Assembly (NCBI GenBank): GCA_014380205.1
Contig: JACMKH010000177.1
Span: forward strand, 1 to 7,712
Reading direction: 5' to 3'
Source of the DNA: Sphingomonadaceae bacterium
Lineage (GTDB): Bacteria; Pseudomonadota; Alphaproteobacteria; Sphingomonadales; Sphingomonadaceae
Length of the DNA stretch: 7,712 nt
A program made the position numbers and the translations under genes. This document shows, piece after piece, positions 1 through 6,595 of the stretch. The notes under the pieces are model-generated. The model searched no databases. It was not told the DNA's origin and was given only the letters and a program-made list of their open reading frames with translations. The first letter of the stretch is position 1; every line of letters starts with the position of its first letter.

Positions 1-79
1 CGGCCGCGATCCGGTGGGGGCTCGGCCCTCCGCCGATCCGGTCGAGCGGGATCGGCCGCGCGAATTCGGGCGTCGTCAT
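1..79 (-). CDS. YceD/DUF177 family protein, N-terminal fragment
   Basis: Only the first 26 codons are in the window; the gene continues past base 1. The reading starts MTTPEFARPIPLDRIG, which resembles the N-terminus of alphaproteobacterial DUF177 (YceD) proteins, typically M-T-P-E-F-S-R-x-x-x-L-D-x-[IL]-G. In other bacteria the family is linked to 23S rRNA accumulation and often sits before rpmF and plsX; that role is carried over from the family, not seen here. The start ATG (79-77) overlaps the TGA stop of the upstream chaperone gene in an ATGA junction, which suggests co-transcription and translational coupling. No strong Shine-Dalgarno precedes it, consistent with coupling. The identification rests on a short N-terminal match plus gene order. 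Confidence 0.6.
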   Translation of the reverse strand, partial: MTTPEFARPIPLDRIGGGPSPHRIAA

Positions 80-600
80 CGCCGCGGCCATCGGCCGGTG
101 ACGAGCGATTCGCCCTCGATCGCGTCGAGCGCCTCGGCGAGCGCCCGCAGCCGCGTCTCGACATAGCCGATCGCATTGCGCCCCGGCGGATCGCCGCGAT
201 AGAGATTGCGCTCGAGCGCGGTCTCGAGGCCGCCCTCCTCGTCGAGCGCGTCGCGATAGGCGGTGAGCCGCCCGCCGAGCGCGCCCATCATCCGTCCGAT
301 ATGCTTGCCGACGACGACGTCGCCGATCCCGCTCTGGCGCAGCTGGCCGTCCATGTCGTCGATGAACAGCTCGGCGAGCAGCGCCGATTCGGCGGCGTAG
401 CGCGCGCCGTCGCGCTCGAGCCGGAGCAGCGCGAGCGAAAGCACCGCCGCGAGCATGTCGAAGCGCCCGTCGGGCGTGTCGGGGGCCTGGCCTGTGGTGA
501 ACCAGCCCGGATCGCGCGCCTCGGCGACGATCGCGCGATAGAGCGGCGCCATCTCCTGCCGGCGCGAGCGCGCGCCGAAAAGCCGTTCGAGCAGAGCCAT
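76..600 (-). CDS. ubiquinol-cytochrome c chaperone (CBP3 family)
   Basis: A 174-residue protein of the ubiquinol-cytochrome c chaperone family, related to mitochondrial Cbp3/UQCC1, which helps cytochrome b synthesis and assembly of the bc1 complex. The core is visible: RFDMLAAVLSLALLRLE (46-62), then LAELFIDDMDGQLRQSGIGD (75-94), VVVGKHIGRMMGALGGRL (95-112) and AYRDAL. No signal peptide or membrane span is evident, so a cytoplasmic or peripheral protein is expected. The open frame extends further upstream, but that part lies antisense to bamE. I chose ATG 600-598 because MALLERLFG matches the usual short M-x-x-L-x-R-L-F-G start of the family. The ribosome site is weak: AGGCGG abuts the ATG and GGAAGG lies 14 bases away. 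The gene overlaps the YceD-type gene by ATGA and is divergent from bamE. A conserved charged tail ends in WPRR. Confidence 0.85.
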   Translation of the reverse strand: MALLERLFGARSRRQEMAPLYRAIVAEARDPGWFTTGQAPDTPDGRFDMLAAVLSLALLRLERDGARYAAESALLAELFIDDMDGQLRQSGIGDVVVGKHIGRMMGALGGRLTAYRDALDEEGGLETALERNLYRGDPPGRNAIGYVETRLRALAEALDAIEGESLVTGRWPRR

Positions 601-629
601 CCGCCTGCGATAGCCCTTCCGTGTCGGCC

Positions 630-656
630 TTGCCAGCCGCCGCGCCCACGCATATT
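630..656 (+). promoter_or_regulatory. possible bamE promoter in the 117-bp divergent gap
   Basis: Within the 601-717 gap there is a TTGCCA (630-635), matching the sigma70 -35 consensus at five of six bases. A CATATT (651-656) matches the -10 consensus at four of six. The 15-base spacer is shorter than ideal. No comparably good pair was seen for the chaperone gene on the minus strand. This is a by-eye match and alphaproteobacterial promoters are poorly consensus-bound, so it is only a candidate. The rest of the gap holds the two leaders and no visible gene. Confidence 0.3.
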
Positions 657-717
657 GAGGCGCCGTTCGAGCAAGGCGCGGCCGGACGTTTGGGGCCGCG
701 CGCGTGAGGAGACCAGT

Positions 718-1215
718 ATGACCGGCAACAGGCGCGCGACCGTCGCGGCGATCGCGATCACGGCGCTGCTCGCCGCGGGCGGCTGCGGGCGGATCCGCGA
801 GCATAAGGGCTATATCGCCGACGAGGTGCTGATCCAGTCGATCCAGCCCGGCGTCGACAACCGCCAGTCGGTCGCTTCGACCCTCGGCCGGCCGACCTTC
901 GAAAGCCAGATCAACCAGCCCGGCGAGCCGGCGGTGTGGTATTATTTCTCGCGCGACACGCGCCAGCTCGCCTTCGCGAGCCCGAGGCCCGTCCAGCAGA
1001 CGATCCTCGCGATCCGCTTCGACGCGGCGGGCAACGTCGTCTCGATCGACCGCGCGGGGCTCGAGCAGGTCGCCTCGATCGAGCCCTTCGGCGAGCAAAC
1101 CCCGACCGTCGGCCGCGAGCGCAGCTTCTTCGATGAGCTGTTCGGCAACATCGGGCAGAGCGGCGCGATCGGCCAGGGCAGCGGCACCGCCGACAATCCT
1201 ACCGGAGGCAACTAA
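718..1215 (+). CDS. bamE: BamE/OmlA-type outer membrane assembly lipoprotein
   Basis: A 165-residue SmpA/OmlA (BamE) family lipoprotein, an accessory part of the BAM complex that inserts beta-barrel proteins into the outer membrane. Residues 1-22 form a signal peptide with basic MTGNRR and a hydrophobic stretch, followed by C23, the likely lipidated cysteine. The lipobox is A-A-G-G-C, with alanine rather than leucine at -3. The BamE domain follows: GYIADEVLIQSIQPGVD (31-47), the V-x-x-T-L-G-R-P-T motif (52-60), VWYYFSRDTRQLAFA (73-87) and ILAIRFDAAGNV (96-107). A tail with RSFFDELFGNIG (135-146) and a Gly/Ser/Pro-rich end is typical of the sphingomonad form. GAGGAG at 706-711 lies six bases before the ATG and fixes the start. 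The gene is convergent with hutU, with five bases between the two stop codons. Confidence 0.9.
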   Translation: MTGNRRATVAAIAITALLAAGGCGRIREHKGYIADEVLIQSIQPGVDNRQSVASTLGRPTFESQINQPGEPAVWYYFSRDTRQLAFASPRPVQQTILAIRFDAAGNVVSIDRAGLEQVASIEPFGEQTPTVGRERSFFDELFGNIGQSGAIGQGSGTADNPTGGN

Positions 1216-1220
1216 CCGGC

Positions 1221-2873
1221 TTACAGGCTCGGCAGGTCGAGTCCTTTCTCCCGCGCGCATTCCACCGCGAGCTCATAGCCCGCGTCTGCATGGCGCATCA
1301 CGCCAGTCGCCGGGTCGTTCCACAGCACGCGTTCGAGGCGGCGCGCCGCAGCTTCGGTGCCGTCGGCGACGATGACCATGCCCGCGTGCTGCGAATAGCC
1401 CATGCCGACGCCGCCGCCGTGGTGGAGCGAAACCCAGGTCGCGCCCGAGGCGGTGTTGAGCAGCGCGTTCAAGAGCGGCCAGTCGGAGACCGCGTCCGAG
1501 CCGTCCTTCATCGCCTCGGTCTCGCGGTTGGGGCTCGCGACCGAGCCCGAGTCGAGGTGGTCTCGGCCAATTACGATGGGGGCCTTGAGCTCGCCCGAGG
1601 CCACCATCTCATTGAACGCGAGGCCGAGCCGGTGGCGGTCGCCGAGCCCGACCCAGCAGATTCGCGCGGGCAGCCCTTGAAACTGAATCCGCTCGCGCGC
1701 CATGTCGAGCCAATTGTGAAGGTTGGCGTCGTCGGGGAGCAGCTCTTTGACCTTGGCGTCAGTCGTGTAGATGTCCTCGGGATTGCCCGACAGCGCCGCC
1801 CAGCGGAAGGGGCCGATCCCACGGCAGAACAGCGGGCGGATATAGGCGGGGACGAAGCCGGGGAAATCAAACGCATCGTTGACTCCCTCGTCGTGGGCCA
1901 TCTGGCGGATGTTGTTGCCGTAATCGGTGGTTGGGACGCCGGCGCGGTGGAAATCGAGCATCGCGCGGACATGGACCGCCATCGAGGCTTTCGCCGCGCG
2001 CGCGACCGCGTCGGGATCGCGCTCGCGCGTCTCGGCCCAGCGTTCCAGCGTCCAGCCCTCGGGGAGATAGCCGTTGGCGGGATCGTGCGCCGAGGTCTGA
2101 TCGGTCACGAGATCGGGGCGGACGCCTCGGCGAAAAATTTCGGGGACGAGCTCGGCGGCGTTGCCGAGCAGGCCGACCGAGACCGGCGAGGTGGCGGTCG
2201 TGACAATCTCGAGCGCCTCGTCGAGGCTGTCGGTCGAGCGGTCGAGATAGCCGGTCCGCAGCCGCATCTCGATCCGGCTCGGCTGGCATTCGATCGCGAG
2301 GCACGAGGCCCCCGCCATCGTCGCCGCAAGCGGCTGAGCGCCGCCCATCCCGCCGAGCCCCGCGGTGAGCAGCCAACGGCCCGAAAGGTCGCCGCCATAA
2401 TGCTGGCGGCCCATCTCGACAAAGGTCTCGTAGGTGCCCTGAACGATGCCCTGCGAGCCGATGTAGATCCACGAGCCCGCGGTCATCTGACCGTACATCG
2501 CCAGGCCCTTCTTATCGAGCGCGTTGAAATGCTCCCAGGTCGCCCAGTGCGGAACGAGGTTCGAGTTGGCGATGAGCACGCGCGGCGCGTCCGCGTGCGT
2601 GCGGAACACGCCCACGGGCTTGCCCGACTGGACGAGCAGCGTCTCGTCGTCCTCGAGCCGCTTCAGCGTCTCGACGATCCGGTCAAAACTCTCCCAGTCG
2701 CGCGCGGCGCGACCGATCCCGCCATAGACGACGAGCTCCTCGGGCCGCTCGGCGACGTCGGGGTGGAGGTTGTTCATCAGCATCCGCATCGGCGCCTCGG
2801 TGAGCCAGGATTTGGCGCTGAGCGTGGTCCCGGTGGCGGGGCGGATGGTGCGGCTGTTATCGAGACGGGTCAT
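1221..2873 (-). CDS. hutU: urocanate hydratase (HutU), in frame with upstream hutG
   Basis: Urocanase (EC 4.2.1.49) adds water to urocanate to give 4-imidazolone-5-propionate, the second step of histidine breakdown, using tightly bound NAD+ as an electrophile. Counted from ATG 2873, the module is 550 residues, the full family length. It opens with [17 protein letters not shown] (20-36), as known urocanases do. The glycine-rich [15 protein letters not shown] (170-184) is the NAD-binding region. [10 protein letters not shown] (398-407) is the urocanase signature, with the active-site cysteine at C406 (C410 of the Pseudomonas putida enzyme). RDHLDSGSV (437-445) and [16 protein letters not shown] (484-499) are also intact. 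No truncation is visible. The preceding hutG frame runs straight into this ATG with no stop, so this Met may be internal to a fusion or may be a separate start. A ribosome site for separate initiation is weak: GGAAAG lies only three bases before the ATG. Confidence 0.95.
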   Translation of the reverse strand: MTRLDNSRTIRPATGTTLSAKSWLTEAPMRMLMNNLHPDVAERPEELVVYGGIGRAARDWESFDRIVETLKRLEDDETLLVQSGKPVGVFRTHADAPRVLIANSNLVPHWATWEHFNALDKKGLAMYGQMTAGSWIYIGSQGIVQGTYETFVEMGRQHYGGDLSGRWLLTAGLGGMGGAQPLAATMAGASCLAIECQPSRIEMRLRTGYLDRSTDSLDEALEIVTTATSPVSVGLLGNAAELVPEIFRRGVRPDLVTDQTSAHDPANGYLPEGWTLERWAETRERDPDAVARAAKASMAVHVRAMLDFHRAGVPTTDYGNNIRQMAHDEGVNDAFDFPGFVPAYIRPLFCRGIGPFRWAALSGNPEDIYTTDAKVKELLPDDANLHNWLDMARERIQFQGLPARICWVGLGDRHRLGLAFNEMVASGELKAPIVIGRDHLDSGSVASPNRETEAMKDGSDAVSDWPLLNALLNTASGATWVSLHHGGGVGMGYSQHAGMVIVADGTEAAARRLERVLWNDPATGVMRHADAGYELAVECAREKGLDLPSL

Positions 2874-3689
2874 GGGCTTTCCATAGGCGAAGGCGAGCGC
2901 GGATTGGAGGATGTCGTGGAGCGTGGCGCGCAAGGGTCCGGCGCGTAGCTCGGCGTAAGCGGTGGGCCAGTTGTTGTCGTCGGGCGTGTCGGGCTCGTCG
3001 AGATAGGCGCGGCAGGCGAGCTCCATCTGGATCGCGTGGACGCCCTCGCCGGGCCGTCCATAATGCCGCGTCGTCCAGCCGCCCTTGAAGCGGCCGTCAA
3101 CCACATGGCTGAACGCTGAGCGCGCCGCCGCCGCTTCGACCGCATCTGTAAGCGCGGGATCGCAGCTCTTGCCGTCATGGGTGCCGATGTTGAGATCGGG
3201 CAGCTGGCCCTCGAACAATCGGGGGATCGCGCAGCGAATCGAATGCGCATCGTAGAGCACGACGCGATCGTGTGTCTCACCGAGTCGCGCGATCTCGCCC
3301 TCGATCGCGGCGTGATAGGGATCGAACCAGCGCTCGCGGCGCGCGGCGATCTCGGCTTGGGCAGCCTCCTCCCCCGCGCGATAGAGCGGTTCGCCGTCGA
3401 ACGTCTCGGTCGGGCACAGTCCCGTCGTCGCGTGCCCCGGATAAAGCGACGCGCCGGAGGGATCGCGGTTGACGTCGATCACGGTGCGCGAGACGCGCGT
3501 GCGAATCGTCGTCGCGCCGAGCCCACGCGCGAAGTCGTAAAGCTGGTCGACCCACCAGTCGGCGTCCTTGCGGCCGAGCCAGGGGGAGACAAGGCGGGCC
3601 TCGATCTCGGGCGGAATCTCCGTGCCCGTATGCGGGAAGGTCACGATAAGGGGCGCGTCGCCGCGATGGATTTCGAGGAAGTCGGTCAT
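2874..3689 (-). CDS. hutG: N-formylglutamate deformylase (HutG), runs into hutU without a stop
   Basis: HutG of the N-formylglutamate amidohydrolase family (EC 3.5.1.68) cleaves N-formyl-L-glutamate to glutamate and formate, the last step after HutF. The 272-codon module carries FPHTG (18-22), [14 protein letters not shown] (67-80), LYDAHSI (145-151), IGTHDG (168-173), [11 protein letters not shown] (201-211) and HAIQMELA (218-225), matching Pseudomonas HutG throughout. The module looks complete: its final helix, [16 protein letters not shown], aligns with the normal C-terminus of Pseudomonas HutG (about 267 residues). Only a stop codon is missing. The start ATG (3689-3687) has GGAGGA (3700-3695) five bases upstream, inside the end of an inverted repeat. 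It is the third gene of the minus-strand hut operon, 148 bases after hutH. Formiminoglutamase is unlikely because that enzyme belongs to the unrelated arginase family. Confidence 0.92.
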
Positions 3690-3714
3690 CTAGTTCCTCC
3701 CCGGAACGGGGAGG
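3690..3714 (-). promoter_or_regulatory. hutG ribosome binding site inside a hairpin
   Basis: On the minus-strand transcript the outer left hairpin of the repeat pairs CCUCCCC with GGGGAGG. The 3' arm supplies the GGAGG core of the hutG Shine-Dalgarno (GGAGGA, 3700-3695), followed by ACTAG and the ATG. The ribosome site is therefore predicted to be paired in a 7-bp GC-rich stem. The sequence overlap is visible. An effect on hutG (and hutU) translation is inference. Confidence 0.55.
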
Positions 3715-3823
3715 GGGACCATGCGAAGCATGGTGGTGGGGGCTCTACCCCAGCGCTGCGCGAGGGGTGTGCCCCCTCCAACACCGGCCGCTCGCCGGCG
3801 GTCCCCTCCCCTTTCCGGGGAGG
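3696..3823. repeat. composite palindromic intergenic repeat between hutH and hutG
   Basis: The 148-base gap between the hutH stop and hutG start is almost filled by a 128-bp element with imperfect inverted arms. The left arm starts with CCTCCCCGGAACGGGGAGG (3696-3714), a 7-bp stem with a 5-base loop. It continues with ACCATGCGAAGCATGGT (3718-3734), a perfect 7-bp stem with a GAA loop, and then a G-rich run. The right arm, read in reverse complement, mirrors this. Its outer hairpin is CCTCCCCTTTCCGGGGAGG (3805-3823), and its inner one has a CCGGC/GCCGG stem (3784-3798). The left and right outer hairpins differ at one position in reverse complement. The form resembles the GC-rich intergenic repeats I recall from sphingomonad genomes. 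No clear target duplication flanks it (only TT on each side). It encodes no gene. Confidence 0.8.
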
Positions 3824-3837
3824 TTTGGCAGCGGACC

Positions 3838-5346
3838 TCACCCCTCCACTCCGGGTAGGCTGGTCAGCGCGCCGAGTGCGCCTTCGCGGACCATCTCCGT
3901 CGCCACCACAATATCCGGATGGAAGTGCCGGTCGTCCTCCAGATGTGCCACCCTCTTGCGCAAAATCTTCCGCGCCTCCTCGAGCGTCTCGCTCGAGCTC
4001 AGCGGCGCATGAAAGTCACAGCTCTGCGCCGCCGCGAGATATTCGATGCCGATGATCGCCGCCAGATTCTCCGCCATCGGCAGCAGCCGCCGCGCCCCGT
4101 GCGCCGCCATCGAGACGTGATCCTCCTGGTTGGCCGAGGTGGGGATCGAATCGACGCTCGCGGGATGCGCGCGCTGCTTGTTCTCGGCGACCAGCGCGGC
4201 CGCCGTCACCTGCGGGATCATGAAGCCCGAGTTGAGCCCGGGCCGGGGCGTCAGGAAGGCGGGAAGCCCGGAAAGCGCGGGATCGACGAGCATCGCGACG
4301 CGACGCTCCGAAATCGAGCCGATCTCGCACAGCGCGAGCGCGATCATATCGGCGGCGAAGGCGACAGGCTCGGCGTGGAAATTGCCGCCCGACAGCGCCT
4401 CGTCGCTGTCGGCGAAGATCAGCGGATTGTCGGTCACGCCATTGGCCTCGATGGCGAGTGTCGCCGCCGCCTGGCGCAAAATATCGAGCGCGGCGCCCAT
4501 CACCTGCGGTTGGCAGCGCAGGCAATAGGGATCCTGAACGCGCGGATCGTCGCTCGCATGGCTCGCGCGGATCGCCGACCCCGCCATCAGTTCGCGTAGG
4601 GCGGCGGCGGTTTCGATCTGTCCCCTGTGGCCGCGTAGTTCGTGGATGCGCGGATCGAAGGGCGTGTCCGATCCCTTGGCCGCCTCGACCGAAAGCGCGC
4701 CCGTGACCAGCGCCGACTGGAGCAACCGCTCGGCCTCGAACAGCCCGGCGAGCGCATAGGCGGTGCTGAATTGGGTGCCGTTGAGCAGCGCGAGCCCCTC
4801 CTTGGGGCCGAGCGTGAGCGGTTCGAGCCCCGCTTCCGCCAGCGCATCCCCGGCAGGCTTGCCCTTGATTTCGCCCACGCCGATCATCGCGGCGGCGAGA
4901 TGCGCGAGCGGCGCGAGATCGCCCGAGGCGCCGCACGAGCCCTGCGCGGGGATGACGGGAATGAGCCCCTTGTCGAGCATCGCCTCGAGCATCGCCACGG
5001 TCTCGGGCCGCACACCGGACGCACCGTGGCCGAAGCTCGCGAGCTTGAGCGCGATCATCAGCCGCGCGATCGGCGCGGGCATCGCCTCGCCGACCCCCGC
5101 CGCGTGGCTCAGCACGATGTTGCGCTGGAGCGTCGCGAGGTCGTCGTCGCCGATCCGCACGCTCGCGAGCTTCCCGAAGCCCGTGTTGATCCCGTAAACC
5201 GGCTCGCCATGCGCGAGGATGCGTCCGACCGCCGCCGCGCTCTCGGCGATGCGCGCGGCGCAATCGGCATGCAGCCGCGCGCCCTCGCCGCAATAGATCG
5301 CGCGCCAGTCGGCGAGCGTCGCCTGTCCGGGAGTGAGCGTGATCAT
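3838..5346 (-). CDS. hutH: histidine ammonia-lyase (HutH)
   Basis: HutH (EC 4.3.1.3) removes ammonia from L-histidine to give trans-urocanate, the first committed step of the pathway, in the cytoplasm as a homotetramer. The 502-residue length matches the family (about 500-515). Catalytic features are all present: Y51 in VYGINTGFG (50-58); the MIO-forming A140-S141-G142 triad inside [23 protein letters not shown] (187-194); QDPYCLRC (271-278) with the catalytic Tyr and Arg; GNFHAEPV (321-328); and [10 protein letters not shown] (404-413) with the catalytic Glu. The open frame extends upstream into hutI. ATG 5346-5344 was chosen because MITLTPGQ fits family starts and overlaps the hutI TGA in an ATGA junction. 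Translational coupling to hutI is likely. It is followed, 14 bases after its stop, by a palindromic repeat. Confidence 0.97.
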   Translation of the reverse strand: MITLTPGQATLADWRAIYCGEGARLHADCAARIAESAAAVGRILAHGEPVYGINTGFGKLASVRIGDDDLATLQRNIVLSHAAGVGEAMPAPIARLMIALKLASFGHGASGVRPETVAMLEAMLDKGLIPVIPAQGSCGASGDLAPLAHLAAAMIGVGEIKGKPAGDALAEAGLEPLTLGPKEGLALLNGTQFSTAYALAGLFEAERLLQSALVTGALSVEAAKGSDTPFDPRIHELRGHRGQIETAAALRELMAGSAIRASHASDDPRVQDPYCLRCQPQVMGAALDILRQAAATLAIEANGVTDNPLIFADSDEALSGGNFHAEPVAFAADMIALALCEIGSISERRVAMLVDPALSGLPAFLTPRPGLNSGFMIPQVTAAALVAENKQRAHPASVDSIPTSANQEDHVSMAAHGARRLLPMAENLAAIIGIEYLAAAQSCDFHAPLSSSETLEEARKILRKRVAHLEDDRHFHPDIVVATEMVREGALGALTSLPGVEG

Positions 5347-6536
5347 CCCTGCCCTCGCCATACCCGCGCATGGAGCGGGTTGAAGCCGATGCGGTATACG
5401 AGCTCGGCGGGTTGGCCGATATCCCAGATCGCGAGATCGCAGCGCTTGCCCGCCTCGAGCGTGCCAATCCGCTCGGCCATCCCGAGCGCGCGCGCGGCCT
5501 CGCGCGTCACCCCGGCGATGCACTCGTCGACGGTCATGCGGAACAACGTCGCCGCCATGTTCATGACGAGCAGAAGCGAGGTCAGCGGCGATGTGCCGGG
5601 ATTGCAGTCGGTGGCGAGCGCGATGGGAACGCGCGCCGCGCGCAACGCGTCGATCGGTGGAAGCCGCGTCTCGCGCGTGAAATAGAAGGCGCCGGGGAGC
5701 AGCACCGCCACCGTCCCCGCCTCCGCCATCGCGGCGACGCCCGCCTCGTCGATATATTCGAGATGGTCGGCCGAGAGCGCGCCGCAGCGCGCCGCGAGCG
5801 CCGCGCCGTGGAGGTTGCTGAGCTGCTCCGCGTGGAGCTTGACCGGGAGGCCATGCGCTCGCGCGACGGCGAACACGCGTCCGACCTGTTGCGGCGTGAA
5901 GCCGATCCCTTCGCAGAACGCGTCGACAGCGTCGGCGAGACCCTCTGCGGCGACCGCTGGGATCATCGTCTCGCAAACATGATCGACATAGCCGTCGGGA
6001 TCGCCGGCAAATTCGGGGGGCAGCGCATGCGCTCCGAGTAAGGTGGTGGTGACGCTCACGTCGCGCCGCTCGCCGAGCGCGCGCGCGGCGCGGAGTTGCT
6101 TCGACTCATGCTCGAGCGAAAGGCCATAGCCCGACTTGATCTCGACCGTCGTGACGCCCTCGGCGATCAGCGCGTCGAGCCGGGGCAGCGCGCTCGCGAT
6201 CAACGCTTCTTCGCTCGCCGCGCGCGTCGCGTTCATCGTCGATACGATGCCGCCGCCCGCGCGCGCGATCTCCTCATAGGAGGCGCCCACGAGCCGCTGC
6301 TCGAACTCGCCCGCGCGGTCGCCGCCGTGGACGAGGTGCGTGTGGCAGTCGATCAGCCCCGGAGAGATCCAGCGGCCCTCGCAGTCGATAACCTCGTCCG
6401 CGTCGCGCTGCGCGTCCGCCGCTGGTCCCGCATAGGTGATCCGGCCCTCCCGGCACGCGATCGCGCCATCCTCGACAATCCCCAATCCCTCACCGACGAG
6501 CGTCATCAGTCGCGCGTTGCGCCAGAGCCGATTCAT
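5343..6536 (-). CDS. hutI: imidazolonepropionase (HutI)
   Basis: HutI (EC 3.5.2.7) hydrolyses 4-imidazolone-5-propionate to N-formimino-L-glutamate, the third step. It is a 397-residue amidohydrolase-superfamily enzyme of normal length. Metal and catalytic positions are visible: H65 and H67 in [12 protein letters not shown] (61-72), H235 and E238 in KLHAEQLSN (233-241), H258 in SADHLEY (255-261) and D310 in ATDCNPG (308-314). [12 protein letters not shown] (129-140) and the C-terminal [15 protein letters not shown] (358-372) are typical. It starts at ATG 6536-6534 with GGAGAG (6550-6545) eight bases upstream, and is the first gene of the minus-strand operon hutI-hutH-hutG-hutU. Its stop overlaps the hutH start. 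It is divergent from hutF, so both probably respond to the same signal. Confidence 0.97.
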   Translation of the reverse strand: MNRLWRNARLMTLVGEGLGIVEDGAIACREGRITYAGPAADAQRDADEVIDCEGRWISPGLIDCHTHLVHGGDRAGEFEQRLVGASYEEIARAGGGIVSTMNATRAASEEALIASALPRLDALIAEGVTTVEIKSGYGLSLEHESKQLRAARALGERRDVSVTTTLLGAHALPPEFAGDPDGYVDHVCETMIPAVAAEGLADAVDAFCEGIGFTPQQVGRVFAVARAHGLPVKLHAEQLSNLHGAALAARCGALSADHLEYIDEAGVAAMAEAGTVAVLLPGAFYFTRETRLPPIDALRAARVPIALATDCNPGTSPLTSLLLVMNMAATLFRMTVDECIAGVTREAARALGMAERIGTLEAGKRCDLAIWDIGQPAELVYRIGFNPLHARVWRGQG

Positions 6537-6595
6537 GGTCGCCGCTCTCCCCCCGCGCGGCTATCATGTCCAGAGCCAAAGCGGGAGCAAGGGCG
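6537..6595. promoter_or_regulatory. 59-bp divergent control region between hutI and hutF
   Basis: The region separates the start codons of the two hut transcription units and contains both ribosome sites: hutI GGAGAG (6550-6545) and hutF GGGAG (6583-6587). TATCAT (6562-6567) matches the -10 consensus at five of six bases on the plus strand, but no good -35 lies at the right distance. A weak dyad, GGCT-11-AGCC (6559-6577), sits at the centre. No TGTA...TACA palindrome of the kind reported for HutC was found. With so little room, promoters or operators must be very compact, or overlap the coding ends. No regulator gene is in the window. Confidence 0.45.

Larger units (their letters stand above)
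1221..3689 (-). other. continuous 822-codon hutG-hutU reading frame (apparent fusion)
   Basis: HutG residues 1-272 and HutU residues 273-822 share one frame with no stop and no linker. Around the junction the minus strand reads TAT GGA AAG CCC ATG ACC, giving Y-G-K-P-M-T. A TGA in the +1 frame (2872-2870) overlaps the hutU ATG, exactly like the ATGA junctions of hutI/hutH and chaperone/YceD in this window. Deleting one base from the GGG run (plus strand 2874-2876) would make HutG end in G-K-P-stop at that TGA. The continuous frame is directly visible. Whether one polypeptide is made, two are made, or the base is a sequence error cannot be settled from the window. Confidence 0.75.

Noticed and set aside
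601..1260. Upstream in-frame extension of the chaperone gene to base 1260 on the minus strand
   Set aside because: The added residues lie antisense to bamE, match no family and read as Arg/Asp-rich shadow sequence. The recognised N-terminus begins at base 600.
2880..2882. Loss of a hutG stop by substitution (GGA codon 270 is one change from TGA)
   Set aside because: GGA looks uncommon here (2 of 37 glycines in the hutF fragment), so the idea is possible. However, HutG residues G-K-P fit a normal C-terminus, and the one-base ATGA explanation accounts better for the junction.
1290..2948. Long plus-strand open frame of about 550 codons opposite hutU and the end of hutG
   Set aside because: It is an antisense shadow, common in GC-rich DNA. 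Its product is low-complexity in Arg, Ala, Gly and Val with no recognisable domain, while the minus strand is a textbook urocanase.
3696..3823. Intrinsic terminator or CRISPR-like repeat in the hutH-hutG gap
   Set aside because: The hairpins are GC-rich but none is followed by a T run in either direction, so Rho-independent termination is not supported. There are two inverted arms rather than direct repeats with spacers.
3177..4055. Plus-strand open frame spanning the repeat and the ends of hutG and hutH
   Set aside because: It crosses the non-coding hairpin repeat and is antisense to two well-supported genes. No domain is visible.
6566..6595. Alternative hutF start at ATG 6566, in frame and ten codons upstream
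   Set aside because: It lacks a good ribosome site, adds residues with no family match, and would overlap the presumed control region. ATG 6596 has GGGAG at a proper distance.
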